From: Anagrus nilaparvatae
Taxonomy: Eukaryota > Arthropoda > Insecta > Hymenoptera > Mymaridae
Assembly (NCBI GenBank): GCA_022575985.1
Contig: JAKSXM010000142.1
Location: forward strand, 4,900,001 to 4,964,000
Length of the DNA stretch: 64,000 nucleotides
Reading direction: 5' to 3'
Position numbers and translations under genes: made by a program. Below are positions 34,740-48,080 of this stretch, piece after piece. Numbering within the stretch: the stretch's first letter is position 1; each line of letters begins with the position of its first letter. The notes below the pieces were generated by a model that had not been told where the DNA came from, ran no database searches, and saw nothing but the letters and a program-made list of their open reading frames with translations.

Positions 34740-35759
34740 AATAAAAAATATTTATAAAAAATATTAGTGTTTTAATTCATAAAAAACGTTTCTAATTGTT
34801 CTTAAGACGATAAAAAATATTAAGTTTTTGAGGCCCTTGAATCAGAATATTTAGACTAAACCCCAGAAATAATCTTTTAGATTCTACATAAAATATGAGC
34901 TGCTTTTATTACGAAACAGCATAAATATTTTAATACCTGATCAAGAAGATCTTTTTCCTAGTTGTACTTGTAAAAATTGTTCAACAGTAAAATGTACATG
35001 CCAAATAGCAGACATATATTTTGTGAGTGTAGAAAATATAATGATGTGTTATGTAAAAATGTTTACAATTTTAAAACTGCATTAATAAATCTTATGCATA
35101 ATTTTTAATAAACTTTATGAAATAAAATTAATTATCACTGTATATAGGAAACTGGAAAAATAATTAAAGAAATGCCATAAACTGGAACAATGGTTATCGT
35201 ATCCGTAGCATTTATCTTCATAATTAACTTTTTTTAAAACCTGTATTCAGTCATTTTTATACGATTAAATAATATCTTATAGATAATATGTAGAAAAAAC
35301 TCAAAAAAAGGGCCGATAGGTTAGATCGGTACCTAAAGATTTTTATTCAGCGTCCTCAAAAACGTATTGCCTATAATTTTGAGGACAATTATAAGAGTTT
35401 CTTAAGAAATATGACATAAATAAGTGGCAAAAATACAATTTTTCAGTATTAGGGATAATTTTTTCAGGTCGGGACCTAAACGTTTGGAATCAGCATATCA
35501 AAAAATTTACTAATCACATATAAGTACCCTTGCCCAAAACTTAGAAACAAAGTGCATGCATCTAACATATACGGCTTCTCGACTAATAATTTCTTTTCTT
35601 CAGAACTTTATTCATTAAAAAATTTTAAACTACCTTTTATCATGAAAAATGTTCATTGGGAAGAATATTAGAAAAGGTCTAGCTGGACAGGGGGAAATAG
35701 GTAAAAAGGGGGCGGGGGGTCAAATGGACTTAAAATATTTTAGGTTTAGGGACTTAGAA
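34740..35759. other. Intergenic, no gene seen
   Basis: AT-rich DNA between the Penelope-like fragment and duplication block C, with no coding, splice-bounded or RNA signal that I could support. Confidence 0.4.
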
Positions 35760-38320
35760 TAATTTGAAATGAGAGTCAGGGCCTGATGAGTACAATTTTT
35801 TTTTCATTTTGGACGTAGTTCCAAAATTTGGAAGTACCAATTTTACAAACATAGTTTTTACTTGATTTCATGGATGTGATAACTAATTTTTTGAAAATTT
35901 TTTGCATCAAGAATACTTTTTTATTTGATTTCTTTTTATTTGATTTGTTTTTAAAAAGTTTATTTTTTTCATTTTGGAAGCAATACTTAGTTCTTTTATA
36001 ATTTCTCAATCATTTCTCAATTTTTTGTACATTAGTTTTATACATTTAGTGACTTTTTATTTATCAGATACGGTACATAAAATGTTAAAAATATTCAACT
36101 CATATCAATTGCTCGAGGAACCGTTCTGCCAATAATTTGGCAGCGTTTTTAATAATTTGCTATAAACTATATTTAATTTTTGAATAAAAAAAGATTTTAA
36201 TTATTTTGCAGTAGAAAATAATATACATTATTTCGGCTAAAACAGAAAATTCGCTACAGGTAACATTAACTATTATCGATAAAAAGAAAACCTTTTATTT
36301 TTCTTTCTTTCTAAACATTTATAGTCTCTTTTTTCAATATATGATTAGAGCTTTTTTATACCAACTAATGGAAATTGAAAATTCTATGCCAATCTCCTAT
36401 GGTAAGATCTCCAAAAAATTCTCATATGATCGTTAGATTCAACTCAACGCGTAATGTTGTTAGATAGAAATTCTGGTTGGTCTATTGTTTTAGTTTAAGT
36501 ATCACCTTTTAAACCATGTAAACCACAACTTTGAATCACTTAATATCTCATCGCCATAGCCAATCAACCAATTGTACATTTTTGGCCTAAAGCGGCCAAT
36601 TTTTAAATTGTTACCAAAGCTGTATTTTATGACGAAAATGGGTTTTATACATAAGTTTCCACAAATTACTAGCTTGTTTTCTTTCATTAGTTTCTAGGAT
36701 ATCGCTTTTCAAAGATAATGATATACAATGACTTTTTTTTTAAATCCAAAAATTGAGACTCTGAATTTTTCAAAACTTAAATCTTGCAAAAAATTTTTGA
36801 AATCCATAAAACCCACTTTAATAAAAAATTGCAGTTTTGCTGCAAGTTAAAAAATGGTCAATTTTTGCTAAAATACCCATTTGGTTAATTGACTATAGCG
36901 TTAAAAAAATTAGTGATAAAAATTTGCGGATTTCGGGTCATGAAAGGTGAAACATACACTAAGAAAATGATGATAACCAGAAATTTTTTGGTTATTTTGC
37001 GTTATCTTGAAAATTTACAAAAAAAACCCCACTTAATAATATTGTGCATCATGTTTAAGTGTCGAAAGTCCCTAGGAATAAATATTGGGTATTGGAGGTG
37101 TTCTGTTAATATATGAAACTCATCCATAACTATAAATTGTAATTTGGTTTTACTTCCCAAAGGGCAAGTAAGTATAAATTAATGAAATATTGGAAAAAAT
37201 TATTTCCCGCACTAAAAAATATTAACTTACTTCAGATCTTGTTAATTTTTTTAATTAAAATATTTTCCAATTTCAATCTAGAACAAAAACATTTTTTCTT
37301 CATTTTAATACTAGTTTCAAGCATTTTCGTTCGGTAAATCTTAAAAAAGACGGAAAATACAATATTTTAATATTTAAAATTCAAAATTTTAATTAAATAA
37401 GCAGCAGAAAAAAAAAATCAACCTCTATTAGAGTTTACTGTATTGGATTGGAAAATCGTTATATATTTTTTGAATTACCTAATAAAATTCTATGTTTTTC
37501 TAACAGTTATAAGTACTTACTTATAAACTCCCGAAAATTCTATTGTCAAATATAATTGTTTCCTAATAAAATTTTTCAAATAAATAATATTACGATATGG
37601 ATGTAAAATTTAACTTTCGCCCCTTTTATCTGCATAAGAGTTGGAAGTTGAAAAATTCATAATGTTAATTGTTACTCTACGCTTGAGTTTTGAAATTTTT
37701 TTCTTCAAACCATTAAAGTAAATATCAAATAAATTAGCTTTAAAGTATTAAGGGAATGAAAATGATAATGAAATTGTTTTAAAATTTTCAAAACCAAAAA
37801 AATGACTTACCAAAAATGAAAATAATAAATCCTGCAATAGTGAATTATATAAATTAGAAAAAAATTATAGAATAAAAAACTAATTAAAAGATTTTTTTTT
37901 CTCCAATTCAAGTATCTTGAAACTTGATAATCATTAAGGTTAAAAAATACTGCTGAAAGCTGTTAGTTAGAGTCAACTATTTATCCCACTTTTTTACTGC
38001 AAAATCAAAAACGTGTGAGTTCTCTAACAGTTCACTTTGAAGTTATCCTCACTCCTAAATTCTTCCCACTCTCTGACTACTTTCTCTGTTGCAAACTATA
38101 GGCGATGACTTAGAGCAAATAGAAAATTTTTAATATTATTGACAAATAGAAAGCAAGCATTTTAATATTGTAATTTACAAAAACAAAATTATAGTCCACT
38201 TAAAATTGTCACGTATTTAATTCTATAACAATAAAAATTTTAATTCCAATGCAAAGGTTGCCTTAAGTGCATTATTTAAATAATTATTTTATAATAATTA
38301 ATTAATGTTGTGGTATACCC
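35760..38320. repeat. Duplication block C, first copy
   Basis: Collinear with 61290-62607. Shared stretches include 'aataatttggcagcgttttt', 'cgataaaaagaaaacctttt', 'atgattagagct', 'gcataagagttggaagttga', and the end 'aaggttgccttaagtgcatt'. No gene is visible. An extra stretch of about 1.1 kb (36403-37500) is absent from the second copy. Confidence 0.75.
36403..37500. repeat. Extra DNA in block C relative to its duplicate
   Basis: The duplicate at 61780 passes directly from 'aatggtaaga' to sequence matching 37505 onward. This segment is therefore an insertion here or a deletion there. It contains the dispersed 'gactatagcgttaaaa' repeat seen also at 9950 and 24070. No open frame of interest. 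Confidence 0.5.
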
Positions 38321-39954
38321 AAGTCAATTAAAAATTGTATTTAAAAAGAGTGATTTTAAATTTAATTTTTAATAAAATACCTTTTTAAATATGTAATTAA
38401 TAATTATAAAATCAGGGGCAGAAATAGGCCCCTCTGATGAATATACTCTGGATGCGTTTGCATAATTATAAATATGCAACGAAACATGATTTTTTATACT
38501 TTAATCCAATGGATTCATTAGTTTTTAACCCTGCTAAGAAATATATGCTGTTTTTGGTAGAGATCTTTTTTAGTTAACACCATTTGTCCGTGAAATAAAA
38601 CTGCAGTACCAAAAAAAAAAAATTTACAAAAATTGAATTTTTTTAACACAATTTATCGTTTACCTCATAAAAGGATGTAGGATGAATTGGTCCAAAATTT
38701 GCTACAAATTTTGAACTGCTTTCAAGAAAAAAATACTTGTAAATTTTGAGTCTCCAAAACATTTATATATTTTTTTTAATGCATGGTAACCATAAATTGA
38801 CAATTACAAGTATCTTTTATAAAATAGTCATCATGAAATATTCGTAAAGATTCGTAAAGAAATTGATATTTTTCCATGGTCTTTCGCTAATTTTTTGCCA
38901 AATCATCAGTCCAAATACTTATAAAATTATACTAAAAATTACCGATTTCTAATGAATTGTAATAAAGATGCAAATTTTTTAAATTAATTACAGCATAAAA
39001 TTTATAGCAAATTATACAATGAAAAAACGCATAAATGTAATATGATTGGTTAAAAATGCCATCTTCAATTATAAGTATAGTTTTATTGTTAAACGAAATA
39101 AAAAGGGTAGTAAAAAAAATTTATTACCTATAATATGATAATTGCAGCCGTAAACGATAAGTTAGACTTTTCCAATTCTTTATATTTTATCCATATTATT
39201 GTGCATGTCGTGTAAGAAATATTTTATAGAAATAAAAGTCATTGACCACTAAATAGGTGAAGTAAAATTTTAAAAATTTTTTTAAAAAAAAAAAGGAAAT
39301 GAAAATACATAACGAATTAATTAAACTCATATTTTGACATCGATATTCTATATTAAAGAAAATACTTAAATTATATTTTTTTTACATAAAAGGCGAAGAA
39401 CTTCCATTTATTATCAAATAACGCTCGTTAGTGAATTTTTGTTATCTTATAAAATACTTAATTATTAATAAGTGTAAGATTTATTTTGGTAATTTATTTA
39501 ATGTGTAATATTTTTTTCGTGTAATAAAATGTGTAAGAAAATAGATGTGCAAGATCGAAATGTGTAGTTTCCGAGTAGACCCGTGAAGACCTAGTTTTTA
39601 ATTGAAAAGACACCGATTTTTGTGATCAGCGACCCAAAAACACTATTAACCCAAATCTCGGAGGGCTAAAGCGAAAGTTGAGAAAACACCCCATTTAGTG
39701 TAGTTGTTGTTAATTTAAGGGTTAAACCCCAATTTTTAATTGAAAAAACACCGATTTTTGTGATTAACCCTATTAAACCCTAATTTCTGGTATTTACAAT
39801 ATAGTACCTACTCTACAAATTTGTAATTTTTAAATTTACCAAATTCAATTTGTAATTTTATGATTTATGTTTCTAATTTTATGAGTTAACCGAAATTTAA
39901 TCTATACTTTCAGTAAAGCTGTTACTAGTTATAATAGTACTTTAAATATGAAAA
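38320..39954. other. Intergenic, no gene seen
   Basis: AT-rich. Near 39590-39790 the phrase 'caccgatttttgtgat(c/t)' occurs twice, beside 'cagcgacccaaaaa'. That phrase is shared with the repeats at 43130-43320 and 51700-51850. Otherwise featureless. Confidence 0.4.
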
Positions 39955-40560
39955 AACTTTTTTGTAAGGCTCCATGGTATATCATTGTGACTAACTATTA
40001 TCTCTATACCTACTTTGATTCTAGCCTATTATGCATAAAACTTTATTTTAATGATTCGATTTTTCAATAACAGCAAATACTTTTTTTTATTTCAAAGCCA
40101 TAAATACCTAAGCTACAGTACGAAAGAAAGTCACTCAATTATTAAAAATAACTAATGGGGTTATTATAATTTACCATTTCTTTCATAGAGAAGTATTTTA
40201 TAAAACGTTTTACTTATTATATGTTGAAACTTTTCTAATTATGTATTGAAAGAGAAACTGAACATTGTAACGAGGATAATTTATCCTGCATAACTTTTGC
40301 CCTACAAGATTTCATTGTACATCTTTCTATAATATTTATTATTAAATATGCATAATTTTTTTGCTGCTATTACCTTATGCACGATCAAGAACGTTTAGCT
40401 CTTAAGAAAAAATCTCAGAATTAGTAAACAATTTTCTATTAATTGTTTTTCATATGATTACTTTCGCTCTATCAGTTATGGTCGGCGTCGAGAAAATAAC
40501 ATGTAACAGTTGGAAAAGAAAATAATTTTCTTGTCCGTACAAACTAGAGGCGTGCGGTTA
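39955..40560. repeat. Duplication block B, second copy
   Basis: Same orientation as 24180-24930, with many small indels. Non-coding. It ends about 580 bp before the OR-C TATA box. Confidence 0.7.
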
Positions 40561-41141
40561 CTAAATTTTCAGATATCCTACCTAAAAGTTTGGTCTTTTT
40601 ATTTTGATGATGCCACAAAGTTTCAGAGGTTTGTAGCCACTGTTCTGAATTAAAAATTTCTCGGAATTTCTCCCTGGATTTATGATTCTAAAAATATTTT
40701 TTGTAATAAAATTTTCTTTTTAGATTAAAAAAGAAGAATAGTGTGAAAAAAATTTCAATTTTTAAAAAATTATGATTTATTACCTAAAATTAGCGAAAAT
40801 AGTTCAAAAATTTTTCATTGAATCATAAAACCAGATAATTTTCCGATTCAAAACTGTACCTGCAAACCTCTGAAGAAGTTTTTCGGAGTAACCAAAACCA
40901 ACCCAAGCCGGAAAATTCGAGACCAACCCAACTTCTTGGCTCGGGTAACTGCACACCTCTAGCACAACCAATTTCAATAACCAAATAAATTTACTAATTG
41001 TAAAATACAAGCAAACATTAATAACAAATTATTTCTGAACCACCTATTTTGAGATTAATTTTTACTGAATCCGCGCAAAGCTAGAATAATTTTTTTAAAT
41101 ACTATTGTAGTATGGTTATGAATATTGATTTAATGTAACAG

Positions 41142-41149
41142 TATAAATA
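41142..41149 (+). promoter_or_regulatory. TATA box of OR-C
   Basis: tataaata, 76 bases before the start codon of the third odorant receptor. Confidence 0.55.
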
Positions 41150-41224
41150 TAACGAAGAATTCCGCATAAACCTAATATAGTTTAAGAAGTTTAACGAGTT
41201 AAAACATTTACAAAAAGTAAAAAA

Positions 41225-44200
41225 ATGAATCCATTAGATTTAACAACCAAAGCTATGTTTATTTCTGGATTTTGGGAGGCTAAAAATTTTAAATTTAATA
41301 CTATTATTAGAAAAATACATAATTTCCATTCAATATTTATATACGTAATGGTTTTTATAATATTGGTGGGTCAAACTAAATATGTATTATTAGTAGTATC
41401 AGAAGAATTTAACTTAAAAGAAATAAATGCAATTTTGCTTCTATTACTAGAAGTTATTTTACTTATAAATAAATATTTTCTGTTACGTTATCGTCGTGAA
41501 AAAATCATTAAAATTTACAATTCATTAAAATCTTATGATTTTCAACCGAAAAATGATAAAGAAAATAATGTAAAAGAAAATTGGTTTCATAATTTAAGGT
41601 GAATAAGCAATTTTTATTGAAAACGAGTAAATTATTTAACAATTTACTTTTTTTTACAGAACCTACAATAAAATTATTATATTTATCTTTAGTATGATTG
41701 GTATATTAACTGCAATTTCAAATGTTATTACATCCAAAGATAAAAACTACAGAATGCCATTAGAAATGTGGTTACCATTGAATTTAAATAAAAAAAATTA
41801 TTGGTATGTTTTTGCGGTTGAACTTTTTACTTTAATTAATACACCAATTTGGACCGGTTTATTCGATTTATTCTTTAGCAATTTAGTGCTTTACTTATGT
41901 TATGGATTTGATTTATTAGGCTGTCGTATGAAAAATTTTATTGATAGCTTAACCGATATGAAGCAAAATAATCAAAGAAATTTTGAATTGGAAAATAAGT
42001 TTATCAGTGAATGCGTAAATCATCAAAATAAAATTTATTGGTAAACCATAAAAATTATTTATTAATTTAAATTATTAAATTATTTCCATTTTTTTTTCTT
42101 TTATTGTAGCCTAGCAGAAGACATAAATAGTGTATTTAAGGAAATCATAGCACTTCAATTTTTTGCGAGTGGATTGTTAATTAGTATTAATATTCTTTAT
42201 TTATCAAGAGACGAAACCGTTGATGTATCAACATTTTCTTCATTTTATTATTTATATTGCGTCTTAGTTCAATTATTTATGTATTGCCTTTCTGGAAATA
42301 TACTTATGACGAAGGTAAATTAATTTATATTACCCAACGAAATTGTATAAAGAAATTATAATGCAGCATCAAAATTTAAAGTCTAGTGTTTCAATTTTTT
42401 TTACTTTTTTTTTATCAACTAATTACACTCCAACAAAACCCTAAAATATTTAAATTTAATTAAAATTTTAAGCACGTAAAAAATTTAATTTAATTATTTG
42501 TGCATAAGAAATCCTTAATTATAAGCCAATTTTTCTTTCTTTGTTGTTTGCAATGAATCCAAAAAACCGTAGAAGTTATTTGTAAATTCACAATTTTTAT
42601 CTCAAATTAGCAAAAAATAGTTGTAAATTTACAAAAGATTTACAACAAAAAAATGTGAATTTTCGTTTTTTTTAAATCAATATTTTTTTTAAAATCAATA
42701 TTTCACCCTTAAATTAGCTAAAACTACCCCTGAAAGGGGTGTTATTGCTATTTTCGTACTTTTAGCAGCCAGGATATGCCCGTATAGGTTTTTTGGGTTG
42801 CTAATCAAGAATTTCAACTTCTTTTTCATAAATTATAAATAATTCAAAAAAGGAGTCGAAATTCTTGATTAGCAACCTTTAAAAACCTTTATGGGCATAT
42901 CCGAGACCAAAGTACGAAAATAGCAAAAATGCCCCATTTTTTAGGGTAGTTTTAGCCAATTTAGGGGTGAAATTTTAGTTATTTATGAAAAAAGTCGAAA
43001 TTCTTAATTAGTGACCCAAAAAACCTATAAGGGCATATCCTGGATGTTAAAAGTACGAAAATAGCAAAAAAATCCCTTTCAGGGGTAGTTCTAGCTATTT
43101 GAAATTTTGATTATTTATGCAAAAGATGGCTAAATTCTTGTTCAGCGACCCACAAAACCCGTATTGTGCAAATCTGAGCGCACAAAATACAAATATGTTT
43201 AAAAAACCCCTTTTTGGGGGTAGTTTTTGCAAATTTAAGGGTGAAGCACCCTTTTTCTTTACGAAAAAACCCCGATTTCGGTCTTCAGCGACCCAAAAAA
43301 CCTATAATAGAGCAAATCTCATTTTTGCCAGTGAAAATACAACCAAACCCGTATTTTGATTGGAGTAAAACTCGAAAAAAAACATTTATTTTTAACGAAA
43401 ATTAAAGTCTTGGAGGTTAGGATGTCCCAAATCAGAAAAAAATTTTTTCACGTGAAAGTACATGGAAAAAGTGTAACTTCTAGAAAAAAAATTGGAGGGT
43501 CCCATTTATAAATCTTTACCTGCGTTGGCCCAAAGTTAGAAATATTAAGATTTTTTACTTATTTCAAAAAATATCTTATTCGCAAGTAATTTAAAATAAA
43601 ATGATTGTTTCAAATGATTGAGTAAAAAGTGTTGCTTTTTAAGAATCGGAGGTCAGATTTTCGATTTAGACTTCTAGAAAGTCAGTACAGCGGGTCAAAA
43701 TTGTCCATATTTATGAAAAAAACGTTTCCTAAAAACTCTGAATATTATTTTCCAAAAATATTTTGCGAAACACTCTAATTTTACTGAAAATTCTACATAT
43801 ATATTTAAATAAGTATTACGACAGAATTTTAAATTGCTAATTTGAGTTAAAAAACTAAAAATTGTCATTAATTTACTTTAGTTAATTAAGTTTTATTAAG
43901 TTTACTAATTTTGATAATGCTTTACTTTTTATAATTATTTCAATTGAAGAGTGAAGAATTCAGTAACCAAATTTATAACACAAATTGGTATTTACTAAAT
44001 AACAAAACAAAAAAGTTAATAACATTGATGTTAGCACGTACTAATAAACCAATAATATTGTCAGGAGGATTTATTATTCTGTTAACGCTAACATCGTTTG
44101 TTAAGGTAAATAAATAATTAGAAATGAGTTATTAAATAAATTAAAGAAGAAATTTATTTTTTTCGTTAATTTTTCCAGATAGTAAAAGCATCATTTTCAG

Positions 44201-44232
44201 TATACAGATTACTTAAAGATACGGCGATATAA
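41225..44232 (+). CDS. Odorant receptor OR-C (7tm_6), five exons, complete
   Basis: Exons 41225-41598, 41660-42040, 42110-42314, 43950-44105 and 44179-44232 total 1170 nt, 389 aa. Introns are 61, 69, 1635 and 73 nt with phases 2, 2, 0, 0. Start is MNPLDLTTKAMFISGFWEAK. Family marks are LPLNLNKKNYWYVF in exon 2, FISECVNHQNKIYCLAEDIN across the exon 2/3 joint, LMTK at the exon 3 end, LARTNKPIILSGG in exon 4 and IVKASFSVYRLLK at the C-terminus. Exons 1, 2, 4 and 5 equal OR-A in length. Intron 3 is inflated by several repeats. No stop or frameshift was seen, so it is probably functional as an Orco-dependent receptor subunit. The ligand is unknown. Confidence 0.9.
42470..43900. repeat. Nested repeats filling OR-C intron 3
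   Basis: The outer parts match the dispersed repeat at 24930-25320. Between them lie three or four copies of a unit with 'cctataggggcatatcc', 'agtacgaaaatagcaaaaa' and 'ggggtagttttagc' in both orientations (about 42720-43100). A further unit with 'cagcgacccaaaaaacctat' (43130-43340) is the same family as in the big palindrome at 54.4 kb and at 51.7 kb. Confidence 0.6.
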
Positions 44233-44632
44233 TTTTTAGCTGCCGTTGAGCTCGGAAAATTTTTAGAGATAAAATAAACCAATAGGGTCAAATTCCATTC
44301 ATTCATTTTTCACGATCTTCTAATATTTGATTCTATATTGCTTGAAAAATAAATTAATCGCGAATCGTAAATGGTGACATGTAGCCTCAAAAGAAATTTT
44401 AAAATGTAAAATAATCTTTTTTTTCTGAATAAACATTAAAAATTATAATAAAATATAACTATAATTTAGATCCTTGTTAAAGAAAGCATGAACATTTTAA
44501 CCTGATAAATTTAATCTGGTTAGTGTTGAACAACCAACTATTCTAGAGTATGTAAACCTATGAAAATCGATACTAATTTTTGTAAAAAACAAAGTTGTTT
44601 TAAGTCCCCAAATAAAAATTATTTTATAAGTA

Positions 44633-45048
44633 CACTGTAAAAAGTAACTTTCTTAGATTTACAAAAAAAATAGAATTTTTTCGAAAATTTAGTGAATTTT
44701 CAAAAAATTTTGTAAATATTCGATAAAAATCGTAAATTTACTAAATTTAGTATATTATCGAAAAATTCGAGAATTCTCGATTTTTTTTTGTGAATTTACG
44801 GTAAAAATTGTAAATTCACAACTATTTTTTGGAAATTTGCAACTATTTTTTGTAAATTTTCGAGAAAAAATTGTAAAGTATCAATTTTTCTTGAGAATTC
44901 ACAAAAAAAATCGAGAATACTCGAATTTTACTAAATTTAGTAAATATACGGTTTTTATCGAATATTTACAAATTTTTTCGAAAATTTACTAATTTTTCGA
45001 AAATGTTCTAATTTTTTGTTAATATAAGAAAGTTACTTTTTGCAGTGG
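44633..45048. mobile_element. Palindromic MITE, full copy
   Basis: A 416-bp member of the family described at 10429, from CACTGTAAAAAGTAAC to GTTACTTTTTGCAGTG, with TA on the left only (ga on the right). Confidence 0.8.
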
Positions 45049-46129
45049 AATTAATTAAGAAGTCTATTTACGAACGAAAGTTGTTACCTAAAAAATATTC
45101 ATTTTATTATATTACTAAACGTGGTATACCTATAAATGCTCACATAGTAAATATCAGCATTATTGTTTGAAAATTATTGAAAAATTTTTTTATCAATTTT
45201 CCAAGAATTTATTTAATCAGAATATTGCTACGGCGCCTGGTCTAATACACTGACTTTATTTTGACATTTTCTTTAATTCGAAAAAAAATTATTTTAAATT
45301 CCTAAACCCAAAAATATTCAGTATCTAAATTAAAATTATTCTGATATTTGACCCCAGCCTAAAAAATTAATTTTTGACCTTTCCTCCCTGTGTTGGCGGT
45401 CTTTTTTAAATGTCCTCCATATTATGAACATTTTCCAGGTTGAAATTGATTAATTTTTACGTAAATAAAATTATAGTAACATTACTTCAATTTGTAGTAA
45501 TAATACGAATTCATAGTTAAATTACTGACCTGTAGTTTAAGAATCGAATTTAGATACAAAAATCAAATTTAGGTCCGCCAAAAAATAGTTAAATACAAAA
45601 CCTTTAATAAAGTCGGCTGCAACCACATGAAGGACTACAGAGCCTTCAATTCAAACTTTCATGTAATAAGGCAAGAAAACTTCAGATGGTTAGTCCAAGG
45701 ATCGTATAGCTCATCTAAGCTTAAAGAAAATGGGCAAGAATAATGGATGAGATTAATAAAAGTTTCTACTCTGAGTGGAGCCTATCCTAAATTATAAAAA
45801 ATACTTTTGCAGAATTTGGGCATAAAAAAAATATTTTCTAATTTGGAAGGGACTTTTTTTTGCTCCTTTTGTCTAATAGTATATTCTTAAACAGCTCTTG
45901 GTGCTATGCGCCTCGGACCTATAAACCTTCGCATTTTACAAAAATAATTATTTCCAAATGAGGTTAAAAATGCATTTTTATTTACAAAGGGCAATAATGA
46001 CGACCTCTCAAAATTGAAATATTGTCATTATTGCCAATGTCACTATACTAAACTTATAAAGAAGTTAATTATGATAATATTTTTTAAGTAGGTGAATACG
46101 TTTACGTTGAAAAAAACAAACTCGAAGAC

Positions 46130-46350
46130 AACTGAAAAATCAGTATACTTTACAATATTGGAAATATTTTCCCCATTTTAAAATAAATGTTAGGCGTTGC
46201 TAAACTTTAAAAGGCGTATCTTATTTCTTAATAACCTATATTATAGCTATAGTATTCAGAAGACTTTATTCAAGTCTGAAATATAATTTTGTCATTTATT
46301 ATTTAAATAATAGCTAAAGAATTTAAAATTAATGTAACTTCTTAGTCATT
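46130..46350. repeat. Dispersed repeat, copy 1 of 3
   Basis: 'ggaaatattttccccatttt' and 'aataaatgttaggcg...taaactttaaaaggcgt' recur at 47870-48080 and 63540-63760. No coding content. The rest of 45049-46129 shows no gene. Confidence 0.55.
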
Positions 46351-46829
46351 ATGATAAATGTAGTTAATTAAGTATTATTATTCTACTTTTTTATATTTCA
46401 TTTTTCAAGGTAAAAATTATTAGCAAAAAAATAATCTCAAGGGTTTTCATTAATTCAATTTCTAAAAGACATTTTAAGTTGATTGAAATAATTCTAAGAA
46501 TTTTTTATTCTTTTTCAAATTTTTATGGTTTTTTGAGTTCCAAAACTATCTAAATTTTAATCCGTGTGCAATTAGTCTAGTTCAGAAACTTTTGATAACT
46601 ACTATTAAAAGCTAATTTCTGAGTACCACAAGGTATAAAGTATTACCCGAATTTACACCCAAAAAAATATTCCCATCAGACTTACTTTTTAGTAATTCTT
46701 ATTGGTAAAACATTTCAGACTTTGAGCTATCAGTTTTACACCTGGTGTGTTGAATTTTTTTTTGATTTAATTTTTTTTGCAGCATCATTCTAACAATGGG
46801 TGACTTTGAGGTTCTGTTTCGAATATAAT

Positions 46830-46985
46830 ACTTCTATAATTGAATAAAGGATAATAAATATCGATTGGATTCTTTTAACCCGCAAATCAATACATAAATT
46901 AAATTTCATGATGCTTGATACACAAAAGGCCTTGATAATTAGATGTCGACATTTTATTATACTATCACTAACTACTTTTTTAGGG
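46830..46985 (+). pseudogene. Odorant receptor exon-4 remnant (copy of OR-B exon 4)
   Basis: Matches OR-B exon 4 at roughly 85-90% in its last 135 bases, including the donor (gtaagt). It reads INIDWILLTRKSIHKLNF and then LIIRCRHFIILS. Upstream the frame meets a TAA, and the acceptor and first codons are scrambled. Exons 1-3 and 5 are not found nearby. It is the relic of a duplicated receptor gene. Confidence 0.8.
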
Positions 46986-47869
46986 GTAAGTAAGAATACA
47001 TAATACTTTTATAAAATGTAAAATGAAGAAAAAAAATCTTTTTAACGTGAACGGAGGATCAAGTTTTACAAGAAGTGATAATAGAGGTAGAAAAATAAGG
47101 TCTTCTAGGCACGCTTTAAGTCCTATTCCTGTACTCCGCAGAAAAGCAACGTATATATTCCTGCACGTTAGGGCGACTGATATTAATTCCCCAGGGACTA
47201 CAAAGTATTTTTAATTTTTTTTATTAAAAGACAATAAAACAGTGATTAATTAATAAAGATGAAAATACTAATTTAAATTCTAATTTAAATAAAATAAAAA
47301 CCAAAATTTCTATATTGGAAAAAAGTTGCATACTGTATCTAATTACATAACATACGGTTAGTTTCATACGATTACCGAATGTATCAAAGCCGTATAGATT
47401 TTCATACTGCTAATGATCCGTATACTACTTTGTAGATTAAAACAAACTTTGATTAAACCGTATGTTTTGTCATAAGGCCGATTCCGGAGCAATTTTTTTC
47501 AAAGTAGTTTTTAAACAATTTTTTTAAATTAGAAAACTCTTTAAAAACCGTAAGATAAAATATGAATTTTGCGTTCACCCCCCCCCCCCAATAAGATCTT
47601 ACTTAACTTAATTTTTTAATTTTAATTAAAATTTAATAAGTTTAAGCCAAAATTTTATGTTATTTAATTATTCAAATAAAAAAATGTTTTTTAAAATCCA
47701 AAAGTTTAAATTTAAATTTGAGAAAAAATAAAAAAAATGAATAAATCTTACATAAGATAGTTTCGAACCTTGTTCCCCTTAGCAAGAAAATTAAGGAAAT
47801 CAGACCATCCCTCTCCCTTCTTAGTCTTATGTAATTTGTGGTAGCCCCTTATAGTCAAACTTACACATT

Positions 47870-48080
47870 TATTTTTGTTCAATAAAAATAATTAAAATAA
47901 CAGTACTGATGTATAGTAATGGAAATATTTTCCCCCATTTTAAAATAAACGTTAGGAGGTTCTAAACTTTAAAAGGCATGACTTTCCTTTAATAAACAAG
48001 TTATATAATTATGCACGAGTTTTTATTGAAATCTGAAACTATAATTTAATATAATTTTCTTATTTATTTAATTAAATCGT
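47870..48080. repeat. Dispersed repeat, copy 2 of 3
   Basis: Same family as 46130-46350 and 63540-63760, with 'cagtactg' and 'gttctaaactttaaaaggc'. Confidence 0.55.

Noticed and set aside
37790..38060. Possible minus-strand short exon (tattgcag ... gtaagtc) in block C, seen in both copies
   Set aside because: Upstream frames contain stops and are not shared between the two copies.
45600..45740. Coding-like stretch (about 45 codons) with non-random residues
   Set aside because: No recognisable family, no splice limits and an early stop; may be an old transposon scrap but cannot be supported.
47023..47214. 63-codon plus-strand ORF after the OR exon-4 remnant
   Set aside because: Lies in inserted DNA absent from the first duplicate; no domain or conserved counterpart.
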